NCBI GenBank assembly: GCA_910577365.1
Contig: CAJTMU010000005.1
Span: 12,394 to 76,393 of the forward strand
From: an uncultured Oscillospiraceae bacterium
GTDB taxonomy: Bacteria; Bacillota; Clostridia; Oscillospirales; Ruminococcaceae
DNA: 64,000 nt
Direction: 5' to 3'
Numbering within the stretch: the first letter of the stretch is position 1; every line of letters begins with the position of its first letter. Under the pieces are notes generated by a model. It did no database searches. It was not told the origin of the DNA and saw only the letters and a list, made by a program, of their open reading frames with translations. Made by a program: the position numbers and the translations under genes. Shown one piece after another: positions 49,626 to 58,903 of this stretch.

Positions 49626-51554
49626 ATGATTACTTTTGACAGCTCAAAATGCGTTGCCTGCAACAGCTGCATACGCGTATGTCCTTCGATTGAAGCAAAC
49701 AAGTGGGTGCTGGACAGCAATGGCAAAACCGTTTTCGATATCGACGAAAGCAAGTGCATACGCTGCGGTGCCTGTATAAAAGCGTGCAGCCATAACGCAA
49801 GAAGCTATGAGGACGATACGGAGAGATTCTGGTCGGATCTGCGCGGCGGAAAAGAGATCGTTCTTATTGTGGCTCCGGCGATAAAGATATCCTTTAACGG
49901 AAGCTGGCGGCACGTTTTGGAATTTTTAAAAAAACACGGCGTAAGGGAGATTTATGACGTTTCACTTGGCGCGGATATCTGCACATGGGGTCACATTCGG
50001 TATATGGAGCAGCACAAAGGCGAAAAAATTATTTCGCAGCCCTGTCCCGCCATTGTGAATTACATAAAAAAATACTGCCATAATGCTCTTGCACACCTTT
50101 CACCTGTTCACTCACCAATGCTTTGCCTTGCTGTTTATCTGCGCAAATATCTGGGAGAAACCCGCAGGATAGCGGCTCTGTCACCCTGCATCGCAAAGGG
50201 CGATGAGTTTAAGGAAACCGGCATAGTGGACTACAATGTCACCTTCAAAAGGCTCGGCGAACTTATGAAACGCGAAGGCAGCGACCCGGACAAGCTGAAG
50301 GGACGTTCCTCATTTGAGTTTTCGGGAACCGTCGGCGCGATGGGAGCGGTTTATCCCAGACCGGGTGGTCTTAAAGCGTGTCTGGAACTGGAAGTGCCCT
50401 CTCTTAATGTAATTACAAGCGAAGGGGTAGGCAGCGTTTATCGTAACCTTGATATGTATTCAAGCGTTGACGGACGTGATCTGCCCGATGTATTCGATGT
50501 TCTTTCCTGCGATGACGGCTGCGGAAGCGGTCCGGCGATAGGCACTCAAATGTCCGTCTATCGTACGAGCGGTATTATCAACAGCGTAGAAAAATATGCC
50601 CGAACAAAGCGGGTAAAGTTTGACTACAAGCATAGGGACAAGGCGTTTTTAAAATTTGATAAAATTCTTAAGCTGTCAGACTTTATGCGAAGCTACGAGC
50701 CGGAGGAACTTAATAAGCGCAGGGTAACAGAAGCCGAAATTGATGCTATGCTTACAAAAATGGGCAAGAACACCGAGGTTGAGCGCAATTACAACTGCCA
50801 CGCCTGCGGGTTTCCTACCTGCCGCAAAATGGCAGAGGCAATCATAAAAGGGACAAGCTCCCTGCATAGCTGTGCACAGTATACCCTTAAAGAATCAGCA
50901 AATCACCGCCGCCATATCGAGGAGGTAAACGAAACTATCGGTCAGATTACCGCAGAGCTTGGTGAAGTGGTTTCCATGCTTACGCAAAATATTGGGAGCG
51001 TTAGCGGAGCTACGGAGGGCATCGCAAAGCTCAATAACGTCAACCACTCCGAGGTGGCAAGCCTTTCGGGAGTTATTGAAGAGCTTAGGCTGCTCAGCGA
51101 AAACATCAACAGCGCAATGGGCTCTATCAACGAAAGCGTGAGCGGTTTCTCAAAAATGACGAAAAACATCAACGATATTGCGCGTCAAATAAATATCCTT
51201 GCCATCAACGCCAGTATAGAGGCAGCACGCGCAGGCGAAGCGGGAATAGGATTCGCAGTCGTTGCTGACGAAGTGCGCAATCTTGCGGAGCATTCCCAGA
51301 CCGCCGTTACAGAAGCAGAGGAGAGCAATGCGCTGGTATTTGCGGATATCGACACTGTAAACAACATAGTTATGACCATCTCCGAAAAAATGCAGAACAT
51401 TCTTGAAATGGTAAACAATATGCAGCGCAACATCACAAAAACTCTCGGACGCGGAGAGGATATCAGCACGGCTATGGGCGATGTTACGGATATTACAAAG
51501 CGCATAGACGGTCTTGTAGCGAGGGCAGATGAGGTGCTTAACGAGCAGGCCTGA
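49626..51554 (+). CDS. [FeFe]-hydrogenase-like sensor fused to a chemoreceptor signalling domain
   Basis: 642 residues, soluble. Order: two 4Fe-4S ferredoxin motifs (Cys 9, 12, 15, 19 and 44, 47, 50, 54), then the hydrogenase large-subunit core. That core has three H-cluster-like motifs: QPC140P, SPC188IAKGDEF, and LSC295DDGC299GSGP. A further Cys set follows (391, 394, 399, 416; CHACGFPTC), then a coiled coil. The conserved methyl-accepting tip NINDIARQINILAINAS and EAARAGEAGIGFAVVADEV lies at 515-550. All four H-cluster cysteines are present, though the flanking residues differ from catalytic enzymes, as in sensory group C/D hydrogenases. It probably senses H2 or redox state and signals to CheA or a similar partner; no che gene is in the window. 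Confidence 0.85.
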   Translation: MITFDSSKCVACNSCIRVCPSIEANKWVLDSNGKTVFDIDESKCIRCGACIKACSHNARSYEDDTERFWSDLRGGKEIVLIVAPAIKISFNGSWRHVLEFLKKHGVREIYDVSLGADICTWGHIRYMEQHKGEKIISQPCPAIVNYIKKYCHNALAHLSPVHSPMLCLAVYLRKYLGETRRIAALSPCIAKGDEFKETGIVDYNVTFKRLGELMKREGSDPDKLKGRSSFEFSGTVGAMGAVYPRPGGLKACLELEVPSLNVITSEGVGSVYRNLDMYSSVDGRDLPDVFDVLSCDDGCGSGPAIGTQMSVYRTSGIINSVEKYARTKRVKFDYKHRDKAFLKFDKILKLSDFMRSYEPEELNKRRVTEAEIDAMLTKMGKNTEVERNYNCHACGFPTCRKMAEAIIKGTSSLHSCAQYTLKESANHRRHIEEVNETIGQITAELGEVVSMLTQNIGSVSGATEGIAKLNNVNHSEVASLSGVIEELRLLSENINSAMGSINESVSGFSKMTKNINDIARQINILAINASIEAARAGEAGIGFAVVADEVRNLAEHSQTAVTEAEESNALVFADIDTVNNIVMTISEKMQNILEMVNNMQRNITKTLGRGEDISTAMGDVTDITKRIDGLVARADEVLNEQA

Positions 51555-51627
51555 TAAACAAAACACCGCCTGTTCTTTACAACTTTTAAAATTAATAAAG
51601 AAAAAAATAATTTATGCTATTAGATAG

Positions 51628-51912
51628 GTTGACAAAAAGCAGAAATGCTTTTAAGAAATGGTGACCTAAGGCTAATTATTTAAAAGAATTTCCCACACCG
51701 CTGCAAACTACGCTGAGTTTTGTAAAAAACTCAGCGTAGTTTACGCTATCCTGCCGTAAAAGCTCCGCCCGCTTTGCGGGCTGCGCTTTCACAGCGGATT
51801 GCGGGAAATTCATGCGTGGCCGGTCACTTTACGCCTGCCTTCAGCGCCTATGACTTCTTAATTTTTAGGTGATTCGTCGCAGCGTTGCTCTTATAAAACA
51901 AATTGTTATTTT
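51628..51912. repeat. Dispersed intergenic element, family 1, copy 2
   Basis: Matches 15274-15600 block by block. It opens with TTGACAAAAAGC-AGAAATGCTTTT, itself a perfect AAAAGCA/TGCTTTT hairpin. It contains the longer palindrome CTACGCTGAGTTTT/AAAACTCAGCGTAG and ends GCTCTTATAAAACAAATTG. No conserved open frame. It separates the hydrogenase-like gene from the convergent queT. Confidence 0.6.
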
Positions 51913-51991
51913 TAAAAATACTGCATAGATTGAGCCGCCCGCTCCTTTCGGAACGGGCGACCTCTTTCTTTTGTTCTGCGCATGATAATTT

Positions 51992-52522
51992 CTATTTCTG
52001 CTCCGCGAGTTTTCTTGGTGCAATTTTTTGTTTATCTGCGCCGAGAACCTGCATAAAGGGCTTGCTCCGCTCCAGCGCGAATCTGAAAAGCGGGCAGCCT
52101 ATAACCGTAATAACCACCAGCTCACCAAGCGCAACCGTGCCCATGCTGAACCATAGCGGCTCTCCGCAAAGAAAAAGCTCAAAGCCGACAATAATTCCGT
52201 TGCTGATTATCGGAAGCGCCGACGCAAGCCATATGTTCCTGACATAATACATCGGAATTACCGCAGCAGCCGTAGCAAGCGTTCCGAAAATAATGTCGTA
52301 CAATCCGAATGGGCTGAAAAGATTCGCTATAAAGCAGCCTAAGATCAGCGATACGCAGTAGTCTTTACGGTAAAAGCAGAGCAATACGAGTATCTCCGAA
52401 AATCTGAACTGGATAGCGCCGAAAGCAAGCCCCGGGACAGCCAGCGTCATTGCCGCGTACAGCGCTGCTACAAGCGCAAGACGGGCAAGGTTTCTGATGT
52501 TGAAAATTTCCTCTTTTGACAT
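51992..52522 (-). CDS. queT: QueT family queuosine-precursor transporter (ECF S component)
   Basis: 176 residues with five to six membrane spans and the QueT signature block LALVAALYAAMTLAVPGLAFGAIQFRFSEILVLL. QueT is the substrate-binding S unit of an energy-coupling-factor importer that uses a shared ATPase module encoded elsewhere. The preQ1-I riboswitch directly upstream strongly supports the substrate being a queuosine precursor. Confidence 0.92.
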   Translation of the reverse strand: MSKEEIFNIRNLARLALVAALYAAMTLAVPGLAFGAIQFRFSEILVLLCFYRKDYCVSLILGCFIANLFSPFGLYDIIFGTLATAAAVIPMYYVRNIWLASALPIISNGIIVGFELFLCGEPLWFSMGTVALGELVVITVIGCPLFRFALERSKPFMQVLGADKQKIAPRKLAEQK

Positions 52523-52529
52523 AAAATTT

Positions 52530-52568
52530 CTCCTTGTTTTTTATCGGTGGTTAGCAAAGACAACACCG
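52530..52568 (-). promoter_or_regulatory. preQ1-I riboswitch controlling queT
   Basis: On the minus strand, CGGTG (52568-52564) pairs with CACCG just after GCTAAC. An A-rich tail ATAAAAAACAAGGAG follows and includes the ribosome-binding site. This is the compact H-type pseudoknot of preQ1-I: stem, loop ending CUAAC, and AAAAAAC tail pairing into the loop. Because the tail contains the Shine-Dalgarno sequence, ligand binding should block translation of queT. Confidence 0.85.
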
Positions 52569-52666
52569 TATTCGATTTTTGCCCTGTGTGGGCATTGTGA
52601 AATTCAGGCAAAACCCGAATTTGCAAAAGCTGTCGGTCTGAAATAATATCTCAAACCGATAAATTT

Positions 52667-52695
52667 ATTTTATCATATTTTGGGGCTATTTTCAA
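52667..52695 (-). promoter_or_regulatory. queT promoter
   Basis: On the minus strand TTGAAA (52695-52690), 17-bp spacer and TAAAAT (52672-52667). The leader of about 135 nt contains two hairpins (AATTCGG/CCTGAATT and TGCCC/GGGCA) before the riboswitch. Confidence 0.7.
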
Positions 52696-52775
52696 GAGGG
52701 TAGGTATTTTTTCTGCAATTTTCCCGATAACAACTTTCAATCCGTGTCAAAAACTGTGCAGTCTGTACTGACTTG

Positions 52776-53549
52776 TCAGCCCTGCGCACGGTTTCTGAAC
52801 TGTGTTGCGGTCATTCCCGTGCGTCGGCGGAATTGACGGATAAAATGTGTGTCGTTTTCAAATCCACAAAGCTCCGCTATGTTTTTGACAGAAATCGCAG
52901 TGTCTGCAAGATAATATTTCGCCCGCTCAAGCCGCGCGGCAAGCACATCCTCATAGCAGCTTACCCCAAACTCCTTTTTATACAGACTCTGAAAATAAGA
53001 CGGGCTGAGCGCCAGCCGCGCGGAAAGCTCCGCGATACTTTTGCAGCTGGCGGGATCGCGGTAAATCTCCGCGCGCAGAGCCTTAAGCGAAACGGAACGG
53101 AAATTTCCGCGCGGACTTCCGCCCGCGCCCCCCAGCTTCGCCAGCAGCAGTCTGAGCAGCAAGTCAACACATTCCCCGCTGTTTTCCCCTCCTGACACCT
53201 GCTCTAAGCTCAGCATATTAAGAATATCCTCAGTGCCGCCCGCAGAAATATGCAGAACAGTATTAAAGGGAAGCCTTATCTTGTCAAAAAACGTATCGCG
53301 CTCGTCGCATTCGAAATGCACCCAATCGTTTATATATTCCGCGCCCGCCGCCCCGTAATACTGCCGCTCGCCCTTGGAGTACACCACGGCGCTGCCCGCG
53401 GGCACCGTTTGGACAATTCCGTTTTGCCGCACAACAGCCGAGGTCTTGAAAATAATTATAAGGTTGTCCCCCGAACCGTTCGGACGGTCAATAAGAAAAT
53501 CCCTGTCATGACGGAAATCTATCCCCAAAGAGTGAAGCTTCATTATCAT
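52776..53549 (-). CDS. AraC family transcriptional regulator
   Basis: 257 residues. An N-terminal cupin-like sensing domain (about 1-130, with VVRQNGIVQTVPAGSAVVYSKGERQYY) precedes a C-terminal double helix-turn-helix of AraC type: SIAELSARLALSPSYFQSLYKKEFG and SVKNIAELCGFENDTHFIRQFRRRTGMTATQFR. It probably responds to a sugar or related ligand. The nearest candidate targets are the phosphoesterase group behind it or the GH51 gene at 56028; this is not shown by the sequence. Confidence 0.88.
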   Translation of the reverse strand: MIMKLHSLGIDFRHDRDFLIDRPNGSGDNLIIIFKTSAVVRQNGIVQTVPAGSAVVYSKGERQYYGAAGAEYINDWVHFECDERDTFFDKIRLPFNTVLHISAGGTEDILNMLSLEQVSGGENSGECVDLLLRLLLAKLGGAGGSPRGNFRSVSLKALRAEIYRDPASCKSIAELSARLALSPSYFQSLYKKEFGVSCYEDVLAARLERAKYYLADTAISVKNIAELCGFENDTHFIRQFRRRTGMTATQFRNRAQG

Positions 53550-53699
53550 GTCCTCGTTAAAATAATGATTTATGTTGATTGCCGCGGTACTTATCTCAAT
53601 TTATATAATATGACACTGTCTGAAAGCTTTTCCACCAGCCATAATATCTTCCCCTTCACCTGAAATTCCACCCATTATTATCCCGTAATTCAAAAAATT

Positions 53700-54581
53700 T
53701 TATTGTTTTATAACATATGAGCTTGTTTGCGGTTTTACGGATACTCCGTTCCATTTATAGTCATACAATTCCACGTCATCGGGAGTGACCGACATATATT
53801 CGCCGTCCATACCCGATATTCTTATTTCGCTGTTATCAATTTCAACATTAACGCAAAAAGCCTGCTTATAAAAAAGAAATCCGTTGAGATATCCATATTT
53901 TTTCATCAGCTTTTCCGACGCCATTATCTGAAAGCCGCACCACATATACGAGGCTGAATTTACCGTGTAATATGTAATGTTGTCAATAACCTTAATGTCG
54001 TCGCCGTGGTCGTGTCCGTTCATACATAAAAGAACGTTTTTGTCCCGCAGCATATCCCTTACGGCGCTTCTGTTGCTTACTCCCCTGTCCCTATGGCTGT
54101 TTACAAGGCTGTGGTGCGAGAAAATAATATGGCGCTTGCCATCATTCAGCTCGTTTTTAAGCCATTCCGCTTCATGAGACGGAACAACAGGGTATATCGC
54201 GCCGTTCTCTTTGTAGTTTCTGCCAAGATATGGGATTTCCTCGCCGTTCCTGCTTAAATAGCAGGAATTCAGAACGATAAATTTAACATCATCGTATTCA
54301 AATGAATAAAAGGGATTTTTCATTGATAAAAATTTCAGGGTGTTTTTCAGATGACAGTTCTCGGTGTCGTGATTGCCTATGGTGTGATACAGCGGTATAC
54401 CTGCGGAGCAGAGTTTTTCCAAAACCGCTTTGTTCTTTTCAGCGGGATAGCACAGATCGCCCAGCGAGATGATGAAATCGGGCTTTGTTTCTTCGGCATG
54501 CGCCAGCAATTCGGCGATTCGTCTGTCGCCATCGGGAACATCGTCATAATGAAGATCTCCGAAAACCATAAATTTTATCAT
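53700..54581 (-). CDS. Calcineurin-like metallophosphoesterase
   Basis: 293 residues with the full two-metal set in order: GDLHYDD near the N-terminus, GDLCYP, GNHDTEN, FSHHSLV, and NGHDHGDD. No signal peptide, so it acts in the cytoplasm. Substrate unknown. It is the third gene of a minus-strand set (acetyltransferase, unknown, phosphoesterase), 12 bp after the unknown gene. Confidence 0.85.
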   Translation of the reverse strand: MIKFMVFGDLHYDDVPDGDRRIAELLAHAEETKPDFIISLGDLCYPAEKNKAVLEKLCSAGIPLYHTIGNHDTENCHLKNTLKFLSMKNPFYSFEYDDVKFIVLNSCYLSRNGEEIPYLGRNYKENGAIYPVVPSHEAEWLKNELNDGKRHIIFSHHSLVNSHRDRGVSNRSAVRDMLRDKNVLLCMNGHDHGDDIKVIDNITYYTVNSASYMWCGFQIMASEKLMKKYGYLNGFLFYKQAFCVNVEIDNSEIRISGMDGEYMSVTPDDVELYDYKWNGVSVKPQTSSYVIKQ

Positions 54582-54593
54582 AATAATTACCCG

Positions 54594-55355
54594 TCAATCT
54601 ATATCGAACGTAAACATTTCATAATTGACCCGCAGGTTAAATTCAACACCCGAGAAAGCAGCTTTCCGCGGACAGCTCTCGTCAAAGACGGTAACGAAAT
54701 TGTTCTTGCCGTTTGTAAAAGTGACCTCACCGAAATAATCTTTGCCAAGATGTATCAGCTTAAATTTCAGCACGGTGTTGAAATCATCCCATTGCCGCGA
54801 TTCCGAAACGCGCTTTACCTCCTCGTTAAACTCGTCGAGGTTCAGTATTTCAAGCCGGGTATCTCCGTCGATCTTTACATTTGTCGCCTTGAAAGCGTCA
54901 ACGGTATAATGAATTTCAGGGAGCTTTACGGTAAACTCCGCTTCAAACGGAATATCGCTGTCGTATTCCTCCGACCAGTAAACGTTGGCAAGACCGCTCC
55001 AGTATATAGTCATAAGACCATCGCTTATATCGGTTATCTCGATAGTGCCGCTCGACAGGTTTTCATGCTCCAGCACATACAAGGTGCCCGCCTCCTCGCC
55101 GTCGGCGTTCTCCTCGTCCTCCCAAACGAATTTTTTGCCTTTAAGCTCCTCAAACGCTCCTGTATGGGTATTGAAGCCATTGTTGTGGTATAGCCGCACG
55201 GAGCGCAGCTCATACTCAACGTTTTCGTTGGAACACTTCGCCTCTATTTCCGGAAAAAGATACATTTCCCCGTCGCAGCTGTCGGCTGAAAGGCTGACGT
55301 CCGCGATATCGTAAACAATATCCTTTAATCTAAGTTTCCCGTTCAAATCACTCAT
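54594..55355 (-). CDS. Uncharacterised acidic protein
   Basis: 253 residues, very acidic, beta-rich, no signal peptide or membrane span. I recognise no family. Its start overlaps the stop of the acetyltransferase gene by four bases and its end is 12 bp before the phosphoesterase, so the three are co-translated. Confidence 0.6.
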   Translation of the reverse strand: MSDLNGKLRLKDIVYDIADVSLSADSCDGEMYLFPEIEAKCSNENVEYELRSVRLYHNNGFNTHTGAFEELKGKKFVWEDEENADGEEAGTLYVLEHENLSSGTIEITDISDGLMTIYWSGLANVYWSEEYDSDIPFEAEFTVKLPEIHYTVDAFKATNVKIDGDTRLEILNLDEFNEEVKRVSESRQWDDFNTVLKFKLIHLGKDYFGEVTFTNGKNNFVTVFDESCPRKAAFSGVEFNLRVNYEMFTFDID

Positions 55356-55873
55356 AATAAAATCTCCCGTTTTACCGTATAAAGCAAATGCGGCATATCA
55401 ACTCCGCGGTAATGCTTGACCCAACTGTCGGTAACGCTCATTCCGTTTCGCTCTGCGACCCTGCGCGAGGGAATATTCGTGTCGCGAATAATTGAGCATA
55501 CCTCTCTTGCGTCAAGTGTTTTAAATGCGTATCTTTTGCACGCTTTCGCCGCCTCTGTGGCATAGCCCATATGCCAATATTTTTTGTTTAAAAGATACCC
55601 GACTTCGAGCAGCTCCTTATCCTTCCACGGCTGCATGGTAAGTCCGCACTGGCCTATCATCTCCCCGCTTTCCTTAAGAATCACCGCCCACAAGCCGAAA
55701 CCGTATTTCTTATACCGAGCAAGCTGCCTTTCAAGCCAATTGAGAGTTTCATTTTCGGAAAAAGCCCCGTTGTATGCGTACATGGTCTCCTCATCGCGCA
55801 ATATCGCGCTCAGCGCGTCGATGTCCGAATATTCAAGCTCTCTGAGCAACAGCCTTTCAGTTTCGCATTTCAT
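55352..55873 (-). CDS. GNAT acetyltransferase, RimJ/RimL-like
   Basis: 173 residues. TERLLLRELEYSDIDAL at the N-terminus, GLWAVILKESGEMIGQCGL, LEVGYLLNKKYWHMGYATEAAKA and NIPSRRVAERNGM are the usual blocks of the RimJ/RimL-type GNATs that acetylate protein N-termini, antibiotics or metabolites. GAGATTT precedes the ATG. First gene of the set running to 53700. Confidence 0.85.
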   Translation of the reverse strand: MKCETERLLLRELEYSDIDALSAILRDEETMYAYNGAFSENETLNWLERQLARYKKYGFGLWAVILKESGEMIGQCGLTMQPWKDKELLEVGYLLNKKYWHMGYATEAAKACKRYAFKTLDAREVCSIIRDTNIPSRRVAERNGMSVTDSWVKHYRGVDMPHLLYTVKREILL

Positions 55874-55931
55874 AAAAATCTCTCCAAAAGAAAAAAGTAG
55901 GATATGTCAGTCTTTTTGATATTATACATCA

Positions 55932-55960
55932 TTGAAATATATTTGTCAAGGTGGTAATAT
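55932..55960 (+). promoter_or_regulatory. Promoter of the GH51 gene
   Basis: TTGAAA (55932-55937), 17-bp spacer and TAATAT (55955-55960), about 70 bp before the ATG. Confidence 0.6.
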
Positions 55961-56027
55961 AAACATATAAGAACCTTAAGAGAGCATGACGCTCTTCGGG
56001 AAATAAAAGGACTGAAAGGAAACTGCC

Positions 56028-57497
56028 ATGAAAACATTAAAGCTTACCTTAAACCCGCTGGACAAGCGGAGTCAAATCAGGCGCGAGATATATTCCAACT
56101 TCTCGGAACACCTCGGCCGCTGTATCTATGACGGCATATTTGTCGGAAAGGACAGCGATATTCCCAATATTGAAGGCTACCGCAAGGACGTTGTGGAAGC
56201 GTTTCGTCAGATAAAGCTTCCTGTTCTGCGCTGGCCGGGCGGCTGTTTCGCGGACGAATATCACTGGAAAGACGGAATAGGCGAGCCGTCTGGCAGAAAA
56301 AAGATGATAAACACCCACTGGGGCGGGCTGGTGGAGGATAACAGCTTCGGCACGCATGAGTTTATGAGATTCTGTGAGCTTGTGGGCTGCGAACCTTATA
56401 TCAGCGGAAACGTCGGCAGCGGCACGGTGGAGGAGCTTTCTCAGTGGATAGAGTACATGACCTTCGACGGGATATCCCCTATGGCGGAGCTGCGCAAAAA
56501 GAACGGCCGTGAGCAGCCTTGGAAGCTGAAGTACCTTGGGGTAGGAAACGAGAACTGGGGCTGCGGCGGAAACATGACAGCGGAATATTACTGCGACCTA
56601 TACCGTCAGTATTCGACCTACTGCCGCGAATACGGCGGCAACAAGCTGTTCAAGGTAGCAAGCGGCTCGAACGCGGACGACCTCAACTGGACTGAAGTCT
56701 GCATGAAGAAGATTGGTCCCAATAATATGCACGGGCTTTCTCTGCACTACTACACCATTCCATCGGGCGACTGGCAGAACAAGGGCAGCGCACTGGAATT
56801 TGACGACGCGAAATATTACAGCACAATAAAAAGCACGCTCTACATCGAGCCTATGATATGCCGCCACAGCGAGATAATGAACCGCTATGACCCCGAGCAT
56901 AAGGTTGGACTGATTGTGGACGAATGGGGCACATGGTACGACGTTGAGCCGGGCACCAATCCGGGCTTCCTGTATCAGCAGAACACCATGCGCGACGCGA
57001 TAGTGGCGGCAATAAACCTCAATATTTTTAACGCTCATTCCGACCGCGTTTATATGGCGAATATCGCGCAGGCGGTGAACGTTCTTCAGGCGGTACTGCT
57101 CACCGAGGGTAATGTTACTGTAAAGACTCCGACTTATCATGTGTTCGACCTTTACAAGAACCATCAGGACGCGACGCTCATTTACTCCCATGTCGAAAAC
57201 GAAGAAGCGAGCGAATCCGTTCCCTGCATTTCCCAGTCCGCAAGCGTGAACGAGCGCGGCGAAATAACCGTTACTCTCTCCAACTGCGCGCTTGACAGAG
57301 GCTTTGACGTAGAGATAAACGGCTTTGACGTAAAGACTGCCGAAGGACGTATTCTCAGCGGCGAGGTTCATGCGCACAATGATTTTGATAATCCCGAAAG
57401 CGTGATTATTAAGCCGCTTGACGTAAGGGTTGAAAACGGCAAAGCGATCGTGGCGCTGCCCGCGTGCTCGGTTGCCGAAATTACCCTTAAGGGCTGA
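56028..57497 (+). CDS. abfA: Alpha-L-arabinofuranosidase (GH51)
   Basis: 489 residues, intracellular, normal length for GH51. The acid/base is Glu175 in GVGNENWGCGGNM and the nucleophile Glu299 in LIVDEWGTWYD, both in standard contexts. RWPGGCFADEYHWKDGIG near 68-85 is also diagnostic. It removes terminal arabinose from arabinoxylan or arabinan oligosaccharides taken up by the cell. AAAGG lies before the ATG. Together with the GH74 gene at 60836 it indicates growth on plant cell-wall hemicellulose. Confidence 0.92.
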   Translation: MKTLKLTLNPLDKRSQIRREIYSNFSEHLGRCIYDGIFVGKDSDIPNIEGYRKDVVEAFRQIKLPVLRWPGGCFADEYHWKDGIGEPSGRKKMINTHWGGLVEDNSFGTHEFMRFCELVGCEPYISGNVGSGTVEELSQWIEYMTFDGISPMAELRKKNGREQPWKLKYLGVGNENWGCGGNMTAEYYCDLYRQYSTYCREYGGNKLFKVASGSNADDLNWTEVCMKKIGPNNMHGLSLHYYTIPSGDWQNKGSALEFDDAKYYSTIKSTLYIEPMICRHSEIMNRYDPEHKVGLIVDEWGTWYDVEPGTNPGFLYQQNTMRDAIVAAINLNIFNAHSDRVYMANIAQAVNVLQAVLLTEGNVTVKTPTYHVFDLYKNHQDATLIYSHVENEEASESVPCISQSASVNERGEITVTLSNCALDRGFDVEINGFDVKTAEGRILSGEVHAHNDFDNPESVIIKPLDVRVENGKAIVALPACSVAEITLKG

Positions 57498-57501
57498 TAA
57501 A

Positions 57502-57762
57502 ATGGCGCAGGGAAAAAAGCCCTGTCCGCGGTGCTTGCTTGAGGATATTTCGGACCAGGATATCTCGCGTGCAATAACCGCGAGGATTGCCTCCATTCCC
57601 GAAGAACAGCGGGTCTCCGCCGAGGAATACGGCAGGCGCTTGCAAATATGCCGCGGCTGTGATATGCTGGTAAACGGTACTTGCGGAAAATGCGGATGCT
57701 ATGTAGAGTTAAGGGCGGCGCGGGCAACTAATGGCTGTCCGCACGAAAAAGGACTCTGGTAG
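57502..57762 (+). CDS. Small zinc-ribbon-like protein (DUF6171-type)
   Basis: 86 residues starting four bases after the GH51 stop. Cys pairs CPRC near 9-12, CRGC and CGKCGC near 54-68, and CPHE near the end suggest one or two zinc-binding knuckles. The spacing matches the short DUF6171 family found in anaerobic Bacillota. The role is unknown; close linkage to the glycosidase may be incidental. Confidence 0.7.
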   Translation: MAQGKKPCPRCLLEDISDQDISRAITARIASIPEEQRVSAEEYGRRLQICRGCDMLVNGTCGKCGCYVELRAARATNGCPHEKGLW

Positions 57763-57864
57763 CCGATAAGGGGGAGGGAGAAAACGTTCCGCTCCCGCGC
57801 CGTTTTCGGCGGAGAAGGGGCGTTCAAAGGCGGCGAAAGCAGAGAGCCACAAACTGCCCACGTA

Positions 57865-57948
57865 GAAAATTTTCCGCGAGAGAGTAGGCGCATGCGGAAC
57901 GCAGCGAAGCGAGTACCGCGTGCGCCTGCTCGGGTCGCGGGAAATTTC
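57865..57948. repeat. Inverted-repeat element before the phosphoesterase gene
   Basis: GAAAATTTTCCGCGA (57865-57879) pairs with TCGCGGGAAATTTC (57935-57948). An inner CGCATGCGG/CCGCGTGCG-like stem contains the motif GCAGCGAAGCG that also recurs in family-2 copies. Confidence 0.45.
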
Positions 57949-57969
57949 AAATTAAAATAAGGAGAAAAG

Positions 57970-58821
57970 ATGAGGTTAGCCGTTTTAGGTGACATACACG
58001 CAAATCACAGAGCGCTTGAAGCGGTTCTGGCGCGTATTTACGCGGAGGAATATGACGGGCTGGTGTTTGTGGGGGATTATGTCACCGACTGCCCATACCC
58101 GAGGGAAACCGTTGAGATACTGAGGAACATACCCCAAAGATACCGCATATGGTTTATACGGGGCAACCGCGAAGACTATATTATAGAGTATGGCAAGAAT
58201 CTACGCGGGTGGGAATACGGCTCAAAAAGCGGAGCGCTTCTTTACACGTTTGAGGAGCTTACCGCCGAGGATATCGAGTGGTTTGCGGGAATGCCCGTGT
58301 CAATGAGAATAGAGACGGGAGGCTGCCCCGCATTTATCGCCTGCCACGGCTCTCCCGAAAGCAACCGCTATCTGTTCCACGCCGAAACGCCTGAGGCGGA
58401 GCGCGTTATAAAAGAGATGGACTGCGGACTTATGGTGTGCGGTCACTCTCACACGCCGTATATTTTTCGCCGCGGAAATAAGATGATAGTGAACGGGGGC
58501 GCGCTGGGAATGCCGCAGAACGGTCAGACCAAAGCGCAGTTTGCCAAGCTGGAGTACAACGGAGAATGGCGCGCGGAGATAGTTTCGGTGGAATATGATA
58601 TTGAAAGCGAGGTAGCGGAATTTCACGAAAGCGGACTGCTTCGGAAAAGCGGCGTATGGGGCAGGGGAATTATCGCGACTATACGCAACGGAGTGAATTA
58701 TACGGTCAACTGCCTTTACGAGGTACAGCGGCTCGCCGCGGAGCGCGGGCTTCCCGTCACCGATGAAAAGTTGTGGAATGAAGCGGCGGAAAATATCGGA
58801 ATGCCCGATTGTACCAATTAA
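57970..58821 (+). CDS. Metallophosphoesterase (YfcE/MJ0936-like)
   Basis: 283 residues. LGDIHANHRALEAVL at 6-20, VGDYVTDCPYP, WFIRGNREDYI, a later CHGSPES, and VCGHSHTPYIFR then VNGGALGMPQ supply the metal ligands of the YfcE branch. The family hydrolyses phosphodiesters in vitro. A distinct C-terminal 60 residues is unusual for the short YfcE proteins. AAGGAG precedes the ATG. Confidence 0.82.
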   Translation: MRLAVLGDIHANHRALEAVLARIYAEEYDGLVFVGDYVTDCPYPRETVEILRNIPQRYRIWFIRGNREDYIIEYGKNLRGWEYGSKSGALLYTFEELTAEDIEWFAGMPVSMRIETGGCPAFIACHGSPESNRYLFHAETPEAERVIKEMDCGLMVCGHSHTPYIFRRGNKMIVNGGALGMPQNGQTKAQFAKLEYNGEWRAEIVSVEYDIESEVAEFHESGLLRKSGVWGRGIIATIRNGVNYTVNCLYEVQRLAAERGLPVTDEKLWNEAAENIGMPDCTN

Positions 58822-58843
58822 CGGGTACAGACAATATAAAATC

Positions 58844-58877
58844 AGCCCGGGAATTCGTACTCCCGGGCTTTTATTTT
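58844..58877. terminator. Terminator after the phosphoesterase gene
   Basis: AGCCCGGGA (58844-58852) pairs with TCCCGGGCT (58861-58869), followed by TTTATTTT. It sits between convergent genes. Confidence 0.85.
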
Positions 58878-58903
58878 AATCTTTGTTCGCCGAACGGCGC
58901 ATA

